NCBI GenBank assembly: GCA_963700305.1
Contig: CAVOXB010000027.1
Span: 248,001-312,000, forward strand
Reading direction: 5' to 3'
DNA: 64,000 nucleotides
Origin: Desulfomonile sp963700305
GTDB lineage: Bacteria > Desulfobacterota > Desulfomonilia > Desulfomonilales > Desulfomonilaceae
The position numbers and the translations under genes are program-made. Positions 36,891-44,451 of this stretch are shown piece by piece; positions within the stretch are counted from its first letter, which is position 1, and every line of letters starts with the position of its first letter. The notes beneath the pieces are model-generated. The model saw nothing but the letters and a program-made list of their open reading frames with translations, did not search any database and was not told where the DNA came from.

Positions 36891-38060
36891 ATGAACGAAC
36901 TCACAGCCAGCCAGGCCGCCGCACAAGCAGGTGGCAGTTGTTCCCAACCTGTAGTGCTTTCAACTGGAAGCTGCTGACCCCCCAAAGAGCAGGCCCAGGC
37001 GGGCCTCCCTAGACTGGATCAGCCTTTTGTCACGGGATATGTGGACTCTCCTGTTGGAAAAATACCCCGCGTTTCTTCGGATCTCACTTTCCCGGATAAT
37101 TTGGGGAGCTTCAAAGCCCGCTGGAGAATCGGGCGAATGAAATTCCTCATTGATCCCGGGCTATACGCGCTCGGTATGCCGGATGCGGATTCTCCGGTGC
37201 TGGTTACAGCCAATTACAAGATGAGCTTCGACTGGCTGAGATCTGCATTGCCTGGCATGGATGCCTGGATTCTCGTTCTGAACACAGAAGGCATAAACGT
37301 ATGGTGTGCGGCAGGGAAGGGGACGTTCAGCACTGAAGAACTTGTGAACCGAATAGAGACCAGCGGTCTCGCCAGTGTAGTTTCCCATAAACTGATGGTT
37401 TTACCGCAACTGGGAGCTCCCGGCGTGGCGGCTCATCAAGTCAAGCGGCTATCGGGGTTCAAGGCCATTTACGGCCCTATACGCGCCGAGGACATTCCGG
37501 CGTTTATCGAAGCTGGATTCACAGCGACGGCTCAGATGCGACTGAAGACATTTAGCACATGGGAACGCACCGTGTTGATCCCCGTGGAACTGGTCGGAGC
37601 ACTTCAGACGGCTGTTTTAGTGATCCTCGCGTTCTTCTTCCTTGGTGGGCTAGGCGGGCCTTCCGAGTATTGGCCGAAAGCAATGAACTCTGGCCTTTTT
37701 TCAGGCATTGCGGTGTTGAGCGCTCTGGCTGCGGGAGCAATTTTGGCGCCGATTTTCTTGCCTTGGCTCCCTGGAAGGGCCTTTTCAACCAAAGGGTTCA
37801 TCACCGGCCTTGCTGTAGCAATAATATTGGCTGCGGTTCGCAGTTCCAGTGTGAGTGGAACATCCGGAACGCTCGAAATCATGGCCTGGTTACTGATGGT
37901 GCCGGCCATATCTGCTTATCTTGCAATGAATTTCACCGGAGCGTCCACGTACACTTCTTTGTCCGGCGTACGCAGGGAAATGAAGTGGGCAGTTCCTGTG
38001 CAGATCGTTGCCGCAGTCCTGGGCGTAATTCTTTGGCTGGGCTCACGCTTTGCCGCCTAG
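36891..38060 (+). CDS. hgcA: Mercury methylation corrinoid protein HgcA with in-frame UGA (Cys-Sec)
   Basis: Methyl donor in Hg(II) methylation: a corrinoid domain passes a methyl group to mercury. The diagnostic cap-helix motif NVWCAAGKGTFS is intact (Cys at residue 139), the upstream VDSPVGKIPRVS and DPGLYALGMPDADSPVLVTANYK match the family, and about five membrane helices form the C-terminal 165 residues. Starting at ATG 36891, set by AGAGGA six bases before it and by the promoter, the frame runs open into hgcA except for UGA at 36975-36977, giving GSCU. No ATG or TTG lies between that UGA and the conserved region, and the only GTG (37041) would cut off family-like residues FVTGY. A SECIS-like hairpin follows. 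I read it as 389 residues with selenocysteine 29. Confidence 0.88.
36978..37005 (+). promoter_or_regulatory. SECIS-like hairpin in hgcA
   Basis: Fourteen bases after UGA, GGCCC (36992-36996) and GGGCC (37001-37005) form a five-pair stem closed by an A-U pair below, with loop AGGC beginning 20 bases after UGA. Bacterial SECIS elements have a loop about 16-37 bases downstream with G among its first two bases; this one fits. Confidence 0.6.
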
Positions 38061-38075
38061 CATGGAGATAAGACT

Positions 38076-38417
38076 ATGGGTAAACTCGTCTATTTGAAGA
38101 ATGTCGCTACCTTGCAGCTCGACGATGCTAAATGCTCCGGCTGCGGAACGTGCTTACAAGTGTGTCCGCACGCGGTCCTGGCCAAAAGCAACGGCCGCGT
38201 GGAAATCTCGGCCCTGGATTCGTGCATGGAATGCGGGGCATGCGCGAAAAACTGCCCTACCGGAGCACTCTCCGTTAAGGCTGGAGTTGGCTGCGCAATG
38301 GCCGTAATAAATTCGGCACTGGGACGACAATCATCTTCGTGCTGCTGCGTTATCGAACCGGATGAGAATACTTGCGGTTCCACTTCCGATAAGAAGCAAT
38401 CTTCAAGCTGTTGTTGA
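38076..38417 (+). CDS. hgcB: Ferredoxin partner HgcB with cysteine-rich tail
   Basis: 113 residues; reduces the corrinoid of HgcA. Two 4Fe-4S motifs CSGCGTCLQVCP (20-31) and CMECGACAKNCP (50-61), a lone Cys73 in VGCAM where HgcB needs a cysteine for activity, and a C-terminal vicinal pair SCC at 112-113. Extra to the usual pattern is CCC at 89-91 and a Cys at 100, making the tail unusually thiol-rich. It follows hgcA by 15 bases in one operon. Confidence 0.95.
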   Translation: MGKLVYLKNVATLQLDDAKCSGCGTCLQVCPHAVLAKSNGRVEISALDSCMECGACAKNCPTGALSVKAGVGCAMAVINSALGRQSSSCCCVIEPDENTCGSTSDKKQSSSCC

Positions 38418-38468
38418 GGAACGGAACAGATTTGGGAGGGAGACCTTCTCGCAAAATAGAAGGATTTT

Positions 38469-38535
38469 GGGGGGCAGGCTTTCCAGCCTGCCATTATTGG
38501 TATTTTATGCACGCAGACTGGAAAGCCGGCCCCAC
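38469..38535. repeat. Dispersed repeat A between hgcB and frnE
   Basis: Inverted pair GGGGGGCAGGCTTTCCAGCC and GACTGGAAAGCCGGCCCCAC. It lies between convergent hgcB and frnE and could act as a bidirectional terminator; no T tract follows. Confidence 0.6.
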
Positions 38536-38561
38536 GGCCAAACAACTTCCTATGCACCTCG

Positions 38562-39152
38562 TCACGGAGCGTCTCTTAATCGCTTTCTGAAAACATCCAG
38601 GGATTGCGCTCCCACTATTTTTTGCTCTTCTCCGATTATGAATGTGGGTACAGCTGTAATAGCGTATTTCGCTGCCATCTCTCGGGCTTTTTGAAGGTGT
38701 GGCGCGTAACGGTCCTTTTCGAGCGCGTCCCCCAGGTCTTCGAAGTCCAGTCCAACTTCGCCAGCCAATTTCAATACTAAATCCGTGTTTCCGATATCGA
38801 GAATTTCCTGGAAATAGGCTCGAAACACGCGGTCGTGAAAATCATGGAATTTTCCGGACGCCTTGGCGTACTCGCCGGCTTGAAGGGCCACATGCGAATT
38901 GGACACGCGGGATAACTCGCTGAAAGTTATCCCAAACTGTTCCGCTGCTCGGTTCAGATTATCGTATCGTTGCTTCAGATCAATGCCTGGAAAAAGCGAG
39001 GAAAGGGTAATCCCTTCGCGAGGTGTTTCCGGACGAAGCTCGTAAGGCAACCATTCGTCTTCTATCGGGAATTCTTTCTTGAGTATTTCGACAATGCCCT
39101 TGCCGATATAACAGTACGGTCACACGTAATCAGAGAATATGCGAATCTTCAT
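38562..39152 (-). CDS. FrnE/DsbA-like oxidoreductase with UxxC active site, selenoprotein
   Basis: 196 residues of the FrnE branch of the DsbA family (two-carbon thioredoxin fold with helical insert, no signal peptide, so cytoplasmic). Reading from ATG 39152 (GGAAGGTG upstream) gives MKIRIFSDYV, then UGA at 39120-39122, then PYCYIGKGIVE. The family active site is DYVCPFCYIG, so UGA sits on the first catalytic Cys, giving U-P-Y-C. The rest is typical: LPYELRPETP, and cis-proline region ITAVPTFII. A strong SECIS-like hairpin follows. DsbA/FrnE-like selenoproteins are, as far as I know, established in some deltaproteobacteria. It is convergent with hgcB. Confidence 0.88.
39084..39119 (-). promoter_or_regulatory. 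SECIS element of the FrnE-like gene
   Basis: In the minus-strand RNA nine bases separate UGA from UAUAUCGGCAA, loop GGGCA, and UUGUCGAAAUA: eleven stem positions with one A-A mismatch and one G-U pair. The loop starts about 21 bases after UGA with G in its first positions, matching bacterial SECIS rules. Confidence 0.8.
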
Positions 39153-39282
39153 CAGTCACCTTCCTAACAAAAAACTATAGTCCGATGCTCGTATCATGTC
39201 ATCCGATGCAAAAGCCAGAGTTCCGTCACTTGAACAATGATCATTAGTGCCATAGTTGGTTACAGAGTGCAATAATGGCTAC

Positions 39283-39600
39283 TTGGGATAAGGGGCAGAG
39301 AGTCTGCGAGTAAAGGTCTCGACGTTGGGAGCACCATACGGTCACGCCATTGGGGTGATCGTCACCCCGGCGAAAGCCCATAGCTAACTTAATCTCAAGT
39401 CCTCGCTGTGCAAGCAGCGAGATGACCGAGATTGTTGTCAAAGTTCCCCTTTGCCAAAGGGGGATTTAGAGGGATTTTCAATGCGTTAGACCAAATACGC
39501 CTCTGCCTTCTCTACACAGGGGGGGTATTAGTCGCAGCGTTGCCCTATGGCCAGAAACGTGAGTCGGTCACAATGCCATCGTTCGTTCACACCCCAGCAT
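39283..39600. repeat. Dispersed repeat D, copy 2, with inserted core
   Basis: Left block (GGGGCAGAGAGTCTGCGAG... GTCACCCCGGCGAAAG, to about 39377) and right block (GGCCAGAAACGTGAGTCGGTCACAATGCC..., from about 39549) match 9395-9600. The core differs and contains other short repeats, including CCCCTTTGCCAAAGGGGG. No gene lies in 39153-39688. Confidence 0.65.
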
Positions 39601-39633
39601 AATTGAGGCACCATACCTTAAGGAACTTTTTCC

Positions 39634-39660
39634 TTGACTCAATCTCTAAATCGCTATATT
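39634..39660 (+). promoter_or_regulatory. Possible promoter of yceD-rpmF-fab cluster
   Basis: TTGACT (39634-39639), 15 bases, TATATT (39655-39660), 29 bases before yceD. The spacer is shorter than ideal. Confidence 0.4.
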
Positions 39661-39688
39661 CTTTCAGTTTACCCTGAGGCAGCATGCT

Positions 39689-40216
39689 ATGAAGATCAAA
39701 ATAGACGAGCTCACCGAGAACGGTTTAGAATTGAATTTTTCAGGCCAAGAAGACATACTGTCCCACGCCCTGGAAAATGTACCAAAAACCCCCGGGCTTA
39801 GTTGCGATCCGCATGTTTCCGGACACGTTACTTTTATGGTGGATGGTGAGACCATATTCCTGACGGGGAGAGTGCAGGGGCTGCTGCATCTGCAGTGCTC
39901 AAGATGCCTGGCTGATTTCGATCTGGAAAGAGACCTGGATCTGCACCTGGTTCTCACCCGTAAGAGTGAACGTCCCGGGGAAGAACATGAAATGATGGAA
40001 GCAGAAGCTGATGAAATCCTGATCGAAGGGATGGAAATAAACCTGGACCAAATAATAGTTCAGGAACTCCTGTTGAGCGTTCCCATGAAACCGCTTTGCA
40101 GTCCGGATTGTCCTGGGTTGTACCCGGTCTCGGATGATCGCACTTCTTCTGCAGAAGATCGAGTGGACCCGCGATGGGACGCCCTGGCGAAACTTAAGGA
40201 CAAGATTGTTCAGTAA
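39689..40216 (+). CDS. yceD: YceD/DUF177 family protein
   Basis: 175 residues. DUF177 proteins lie before rpmF in most bacteria and take part in rRNA/ribosome maturation; the mechanism is unclear. Seen: VTFMVDGETIFLTGRVQG, the pair LQCSRCLADF and C-terminal CSPDCPGLYP, the usual four cysteines. Followed by a terminator-like hairpin and then rpmF. Confidence 0.9.
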   Translation: MKIKIDELTENGLELNFSGQEDILSHALENVPKTPGLSCDPHVSGHVTFMVDGETIFLTGRVQGLLHLQCSRCLADFDLERDLDLHLVLTRKSERPGEEHEMMEAEADEILIEGMEINLDQIIVQELLLSVPMKPLCSPDCPGLYPVSDDRTSSAEDRVDPRWDALAKLKDKIVQ

Positions 40217-40228
40217 TATATCTGGATT

Positions 40229-40250
40229 ACCCGATAATTCGGGTCTTTTT
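40229..40250 (+). terminator. Terminator or attenuator between yceD and rpmF
   Basis: ACCCGATAATTCGGGT hairpin followed by CTTTTTT. The stem is short (five or six pairs), so it may only reduce read-through into rpmF, which begins 165 bases later. Confidence 0.65.
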
Positions 40251-40414
40251 TAATTCTGAAAGGAATGACACCTCTGTAAAAAGACCTGCTTAGAAAACTC
40301 GTGGCAGAGTCGTAAGGTGTTGAGTTCGAGCGAAACCCGGTGTATACAGTGGAAGTTTGTGGGGAAGCCCAACGGTTCGCTCGAATGCATATTTAGTCTC
40401 AAGAAGGATATGCC

Positions 40415-40594
40415 ATGCCAGTACCAAAGAAACGCGTCTCCAGAACAAGGAGAGACAAACGTCGCACTCATAAGAAGCTGACCCCGGTGAACCTGGTTCA
40501 GTGCCCGGAATGTTCTCAGATGAAGATGCCTCACAGGATCTGCCCGAGCTGCGGTTCGTACAATGGTAGAACCATTATCGAAACAGAAGTCTGA
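40415..40594 (+). CDS. rpmF: 50S ribosomal protein L32
   Basis: 59 residues, MPVPKKRVSRTRRDKRRTHK at the N-terminus and a zinc-ribbon C-terminus with CPEC and CPSC. AGAAGGA lies before ATG 40415. Its 3' end lies ten bases before the preferred fabD start. A four-Cys (C+) L32. Confidence 0.96.
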   Translation: MPVPKKRVSRTRRDKRRTHKKLTPVNLVQCPECSQMKMPHRICPSCGSYNGRTIIETEV

Positions 40595-40604
40595 TTCGCC
40601 GGCT

Positions 40605-41568
40605 ATGATAGCTCCTGTAATTCCTCAGGAATACGGATCAGTGGCTCTGATATTTCCCGGCCAGGGATCTCAATTCGCCGGAATGGCAAAGGATCTGGCC
40701 GAAGAAAGCGGAACAGCGCGCGCATTACTGGAGCGGTCCGACGATATTCTCGGCTATTCCCTCAGCAAAATCATGGCCGGTGAACGCGGGGACGAACTCA
40801 ATCGGACTGTGCACACTCAGCCAGCGGTATTTGTGCATTCCATGGCTCTTCTGGAAGTGCTGCGCGAGCGATTTCCATTAAATCCTGTTGTGGCCGCCGG
40901 GCATTCCCTGGGTGAGTACTCTGCCCTTTCCGCGGCCGGGGTGCTGGATTTCGGGGAAGCGCTTGACATAATTCGCGTGCGAGCGGAAGGAATGGATAAC
41001 GCGCAGCCTGCCGGCACTGGCGCAATGGCCGCGATAATTGGGCTTTCCAGACAAGAAGTCCTGAAAATAGTCGAGACTGTCAGAGGGCCTCAAGTTCTGG
41101 AAGCAGCGAATTTCAATGCTCCCGATCAAGTGGTTATTTCGGGGCACGCGGAGGCCATAGGCCGCGTTTTAGAGGCGGTAAAAAAAGAAAAACGAACCCG
41201 TGCCGTTACTCTTCCTGTGTCGTCAGCTTTTCACACTTCCCTAATGGGGCCGGCAAAAGAAGCCCTCAGAGCTCGACTGAGCAAGGTCACTCCCGGGAAA
41301 AGCAATTTTCCGGTAATTGCGAACTTGAATGCTGAACCGTACCCTGATTCAGAAACACGGTGTCAAACATCTGCTTACAGAACAGTTAATCAGCCCTGTG
41401 CTCTGGGAAGACTGCATTAGGGCCATGCGTGCCAACGGGGCCGAGACGTTCATTGAAATAGGCCCGGGAAAAGTCCTCACCGGCCTGATGAGAAGGATCG
41501 AGCGGTCAGCTTCCGCTGTCAACATCTCAGATCTAGCAGGGATAAGCTCTTTGGGGACTTCGGTATGA
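40605..41568 (+). CDS. fabD: Malonyl-CoA:ACP transacylase (frameshifted)
   Basis: Transfers malonyl from CoA to ACP for fatty acid synthesis. Motifs: LIFPGQGSQFAGM, nucleophile GHSLGEYSAL, and SSAFHTSLM with the catalytic His. The frame breaks near 41355: NAEPYPDSE should continue as GVKHLLTEQLISPVLWEDC, then FIEIGPGKVLTGL, and dropping one base of ACAC restores it, giving about 320 residues. ATG 40605 fits the family N-terminus; an earlier ATG inside rpmF (40563) is possible. Its TGA overlaps the fabG ATG. Confidence 0.93.
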
Positions 41569-42332
41569 CAGATTCTCTGTTTTCCATGATTTCCCTGGAA
41601 GGGCAGACTGCTATTGTCACCGGAGGATCACGGGGAATAGGGAGCGCTGCTTGTCTGATGCTGGCCAATGCGGGGGCCTTCGTCATCATGAATTATAAGA
41701 GCAGCGACGCTTCCGCCCATGAAGTCATGACGAAGATCAAAGAAATGGGCGGAGACGGAAGAACCGCCAGATTCGACGTGGGCAACGGGAATGATGTTGA
41801 CAAAGCCATAGCGGAAATCGTACAGGAACGGGGCAAGATAGATATACTCGTCAACAACGCAGGGATTTCTCGTGATGGCCTTATCGGCAGAATGAAAGAC
41901 CAGGATTGGAATGACGTGCTGTCCACCAATCTCTCGGGGGTCTTTTACATTTGCCGGAGCGTGAGCAAGAACATGATCCGCAACAGGAGAGGCCGGATCA
42001 TCAACATATCGTCAACCGCTGGGGAAGCAGGAAATCCGGGGCAAGTCAACTATTCAGCTGCCAAGGCAGGCCTGATTGGGTTCACCAAGGCTCTGGCAAG
42101 AGAGCTAGCCCCGCGAAACATACTTGTTAACTCCGTTTCGCCAGGTATAATCTCGGGCGGAATGAGCGACCAGCTTACTGAAGATCAGCTGGAAACCATT
42201 CGCGCCCACGTTCCGCTGAGACGGACGGGCACCTTGCAAGATGTAGCCGCTGCTGTTCTTTTTCTGTGTTCGGGAATGGCAGACTACATAACCGGGCAGG
42301 TGATCCGGGTCAATGGTGGGCTGTACATGTAG
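41565..42332 (+). CDS. fabG: 3-oxoacyl-ACP reductase
   Basis: 255-residue NADPH-dependent short-chain dehydrogenase reducing beta-ketoacyl-ACP. Cofactor loop TGGSRGIGSAA, NNAGISRDGL, catalytic Ser in INISSTAGE and Tyr/Lys in NYSAAKAG, and C-terminal YITGQVIRVNGGLYM. Starts within the fabD stop (ATGA). Intact. Confidence 0.95.
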   Translation: MTDSLFSMISLEGQTAIVTGGSRGIGSAACLMLANAGAFVIMNYKSSDASAHEVMTKIKEMGGDGRTARFDVGNGNDVDKAIAEIVQERGKIDILVNNAGISRDGLIGRMKDQDWNDVLSTNLSGVFYICRSVSKNMIRNRRGRIINISSTAGEAGNPGQVNYSAAKAGLIGFTKALARELAPRNILVNSVSPGIISGGMSDQLTEDQLETIRAHVPLRRTGTLQDVAAAVLFLCSGMADYITGQVIRVNGGLYM

Positions 42333-42429
42333 CTTCAAGATCTGAGTACTCGCCCCGACGACAGGCCGTGCGACCAACTTCAGATCTTCTAAATCGCCTT
42401 ATGATTGCAATATGTCTGGAGGATCCGAT

Positions 42430-42675
42430 ATGGACGATCTCGAAAAAAGAATCGTGGACCTGATTGCAGAAGTGCTCGTCGACGTCAACAAAGAAAATAT
42501 CCAGATGAGCTCCAAAATCGTTGAAGATTTGGGAGCTGAATCGCTGGACATCTACGATATGATCGCCCTTCTTGAAGACGAATTCGGGACGGAAATCACG
42601 GATGAAGAAGTGGAAAAAATCCAGACCGTCCAGGACGTCGCCGATTTCATCAAAAAGAGTCAAAAGGCCTCCTAA
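42430..42675 (+). CDS. acpP: Acyl carrier protein
   Basis: 81 residues, acidic. The phosphopantetheine serine lies in EDLGAESLDIYDM (family D-S-L is E-S-L here). GGAGG before ATG 42430. It sits between fabG and fabF, the usual order, so it is probably the housekeeping carrier. Confidence 0.93.
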   Translation: MDDLEKRIVDLIAEVLVDVNKENIQMSSKIVEDLGAESLDIYDMIALLEDEFGTEITDEEVEKIQTVQDVADFIKKSQKAS

Positions 42676-42716
42676 TCCGGAAGCCTTTCTAGATCAGTGT
42701 AGCTCCGGAGGCTAAA

Positions 42717-43958
42717 GTGCGGCGTAAAGTCGTGGTTACCGGGATTGGAACGGTCACGTGTCTGGGGACTGGTGTCCAGGCCAATTGGGAAGCTATAACA
42801 TCCGGTCGCTCGGGAATCGGACCGATCACCCTGTTCGATACAAAGCTGTTTGTCACGCGTATAGCCGGCGAAGTCCGTGGCGAGTTCGATCCTTCCGGGC
42901 ATGTTCCTGCGAAAGAGCTGCGCAGAATGGATCGGTATCAGCAGTTCGGTCTTGTGGCTGCAGGAGAAGCCATGGCGGATTCCGGATTTCAAGGGCCGCC
43001 TGAAAATCCCTTCCGATACGGCGTAGTGGTGGGTTCCGGAATGGGGGGGTTGTTCACAATAGAGACCGGGGTGATTCAGTATCATACTAAGGGACCGAAG
43101 GCCTTGCATCCTTTGCTCATACCCAAAGCGGTCATAAACCTCTGCCCTGGCATGATCTCCATAAAGTATGGGTTTAAGGGACCAAATTTCGGGCTGGTCA
43201 ATGCTTGCACTTCGGGAACTTCCGCCATCGGAGAGGGGTACAGGCTCATAAGGGAAGGTCGCGCGGACCTCGTATTAACGGGCGGCGCTGAGGCGGTGGT
43301 TACACCCTTGTCGGTGGCTGCCTTTAATGCGCTTAGAGCCTTATCTACTCGCAATGATAATCCCACTGCGGCATCAAGGCCTTTTGACAAAGACCGAGAT
43401 GGCTTTGTGATTTCTGAAGGAGCGGGCATGCTGGTCCTGGAATCTGAAGAGCATGCTGCTCGCAGGGGCGCTCAACCATATGCGGAAATAATGGGTTATG
43501 GCGCGACCGGCGATGCGTACCATTTCGTGATGCCTGATCCCGAAGCAGAAGGCGCTTGCCAGTGCATGAAGATGGCTATTGAAGACGCTGAAATAGAGAC
43601 CTCCAGCATAGATTACATAAACGCTCACGGCACCTCCACGGATCTCAACGACAAAATGGAGACCCTGGCCATAAGAAGGCTCTTCGGACCGCATGCGTAT
43701 AAGATGAATATCAGCTCCACCAAATCCATGACCGGCCACCTCATAGGAGCCGCAGGAGCGGTGGAAGCCATTTATTCCTTGATGGCTCTCAAAACGGGGG
43801 TCATTCCGCCGACCATCAACTTGGAAACTCCGGATCCTGAATGCGATCTGAACTATACGCCGAACAAGGCGGTTACCAGGCAAATGGAATACGCTATCTC
43901 CAACAGCTTTGCTTTCGGAGGACAGAATGCCAGCCTGGTATTCAGGCGAATTACATGA
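42717..43958 (+). CDS. fabF: 3-oxoacyl-ACP synthase II
   Basis: 413 residues, elongating condensing enzyme. Catalytic triad seen: Cys in NACTSGTSAIGEG, His in NAHGTSTDLND and His in MTGHLIGAAGAVE. GTG start at 42717 preceded by CGGAGG. Ends in ATGA overlap with rpiB. Intact. Confidence 0.95.
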   Translation: MRRKVVVTGIGTVTCLGTGVQANWEAITSGRSGIGPITLFDTKLFVTRIAGEVRGEFDPSGHVPAKELRRMDRYQQFGLVAAGEAMADSGFQGPPENPFRYGVVVGSGMGGLFTIETGVIQYHTKGPKALHPLLIPKAVINLCPGMISIKYGFKGPNFGLVNACTSGTSAIGEGYRLIREGRADLVLTGGAEAVVTPLSVAAFNALRALSTRNDNPTAASRPFDKDRDGFVISEGAGMLVLESEEHAARRGAQPYAEIMGYGATGDAYHFVMPDPEAEGACQCMKMAIEDAEIETSSIDYINAHGTSTDLNDKMETLAIRRLFGPHAYKMNISSTKSMTGHLIGAAGAVEAIYSLMALKTGVIPPTINLETPDPECDLNYTPNKAVTRQMEYAISNSFAFGGQNASLVFRRIT

Positions 43959-44389
43959 AACCGATTTTGTTAGGCTCAGATCACGCAGGATTCGCCCTGA
44001 AGATCCTCATCAAGGAATTATTGACGAGCGAAGGCATCCTTGTCGAGGATATGGGATGTGAAGACGAAAAATCCTGCGATTATCCGGCATTCGCTCGTGA
44101 CTTGTGTGAAGGAATCCTGACAGGCCGTGCTTCTCGCGGTATACTCGTATGCGGCACAGGCATCGGTATGTCCATTGCGGCAAACAGATATCATGGGATT
44201 AGAGCCGCTCTGTGCACCACGGAGTTTCACGCACGTATGAGCAGGGCGCATAATGATTCAAACGTGCTGATCATGGGCGGTCGCGTGACCGACTCGGAAC
44301 TGGCACTGGCCATACTCAAAGTTTGGCTGAACACGCCGTTCGAAGGTGAACGCCACCAGAGACGCATCGATCTTATTGAAGGATGCTGA
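43955..44389 (+). CDS. rpiB: Ribose 5-phosphate isomerase B
   Basis: 144 residues. LGSDHAGFALK, CGTGIGMSIAANRYHGIRAA with the active cysteine, and HNDSNVLIMGGR are RpiB signatures. It interconverts ribulose- and ribose-5-phosphate. Translationally coupled to fabF and followed by glyA after 62 bases, a common deltaproteobacterial arrangement. Confidence 0.95.
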   Translation: MKPILLGSDHAGFALKILIKELLTSEGILVEDMGCEDEKSCDYPAFARDLCEGILTGRASRGILVCGTGIGMSIAANRYHGIRAALCTTEFHARMSRAHNDSNVLIMGGRVTDSELALAILKVWLNTPFEGERHQRRIDLIEGC

Positions 44390-44451
44390 TCAAAATCCGA
44401 CAAATGACTTTATAGAAACAGAACGCTGCAGCGTACCTTGCGAAGGACAAA

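Noticed and set aside
36891..38060. Genome-wide reassignment of UGA to an amino acid
   Set aside because: UGA ends many intact genes here (rpmF, fabF, rpiB, ktrB), so only local recoding with SECIS-like signals is plausible.
40563..40604. Alternative fabD start inside rpmF (ATG 40563)
   Set aside because: No better ribosome site than ATG 40605 and would add 14 residues absent from typical FabD proteins.
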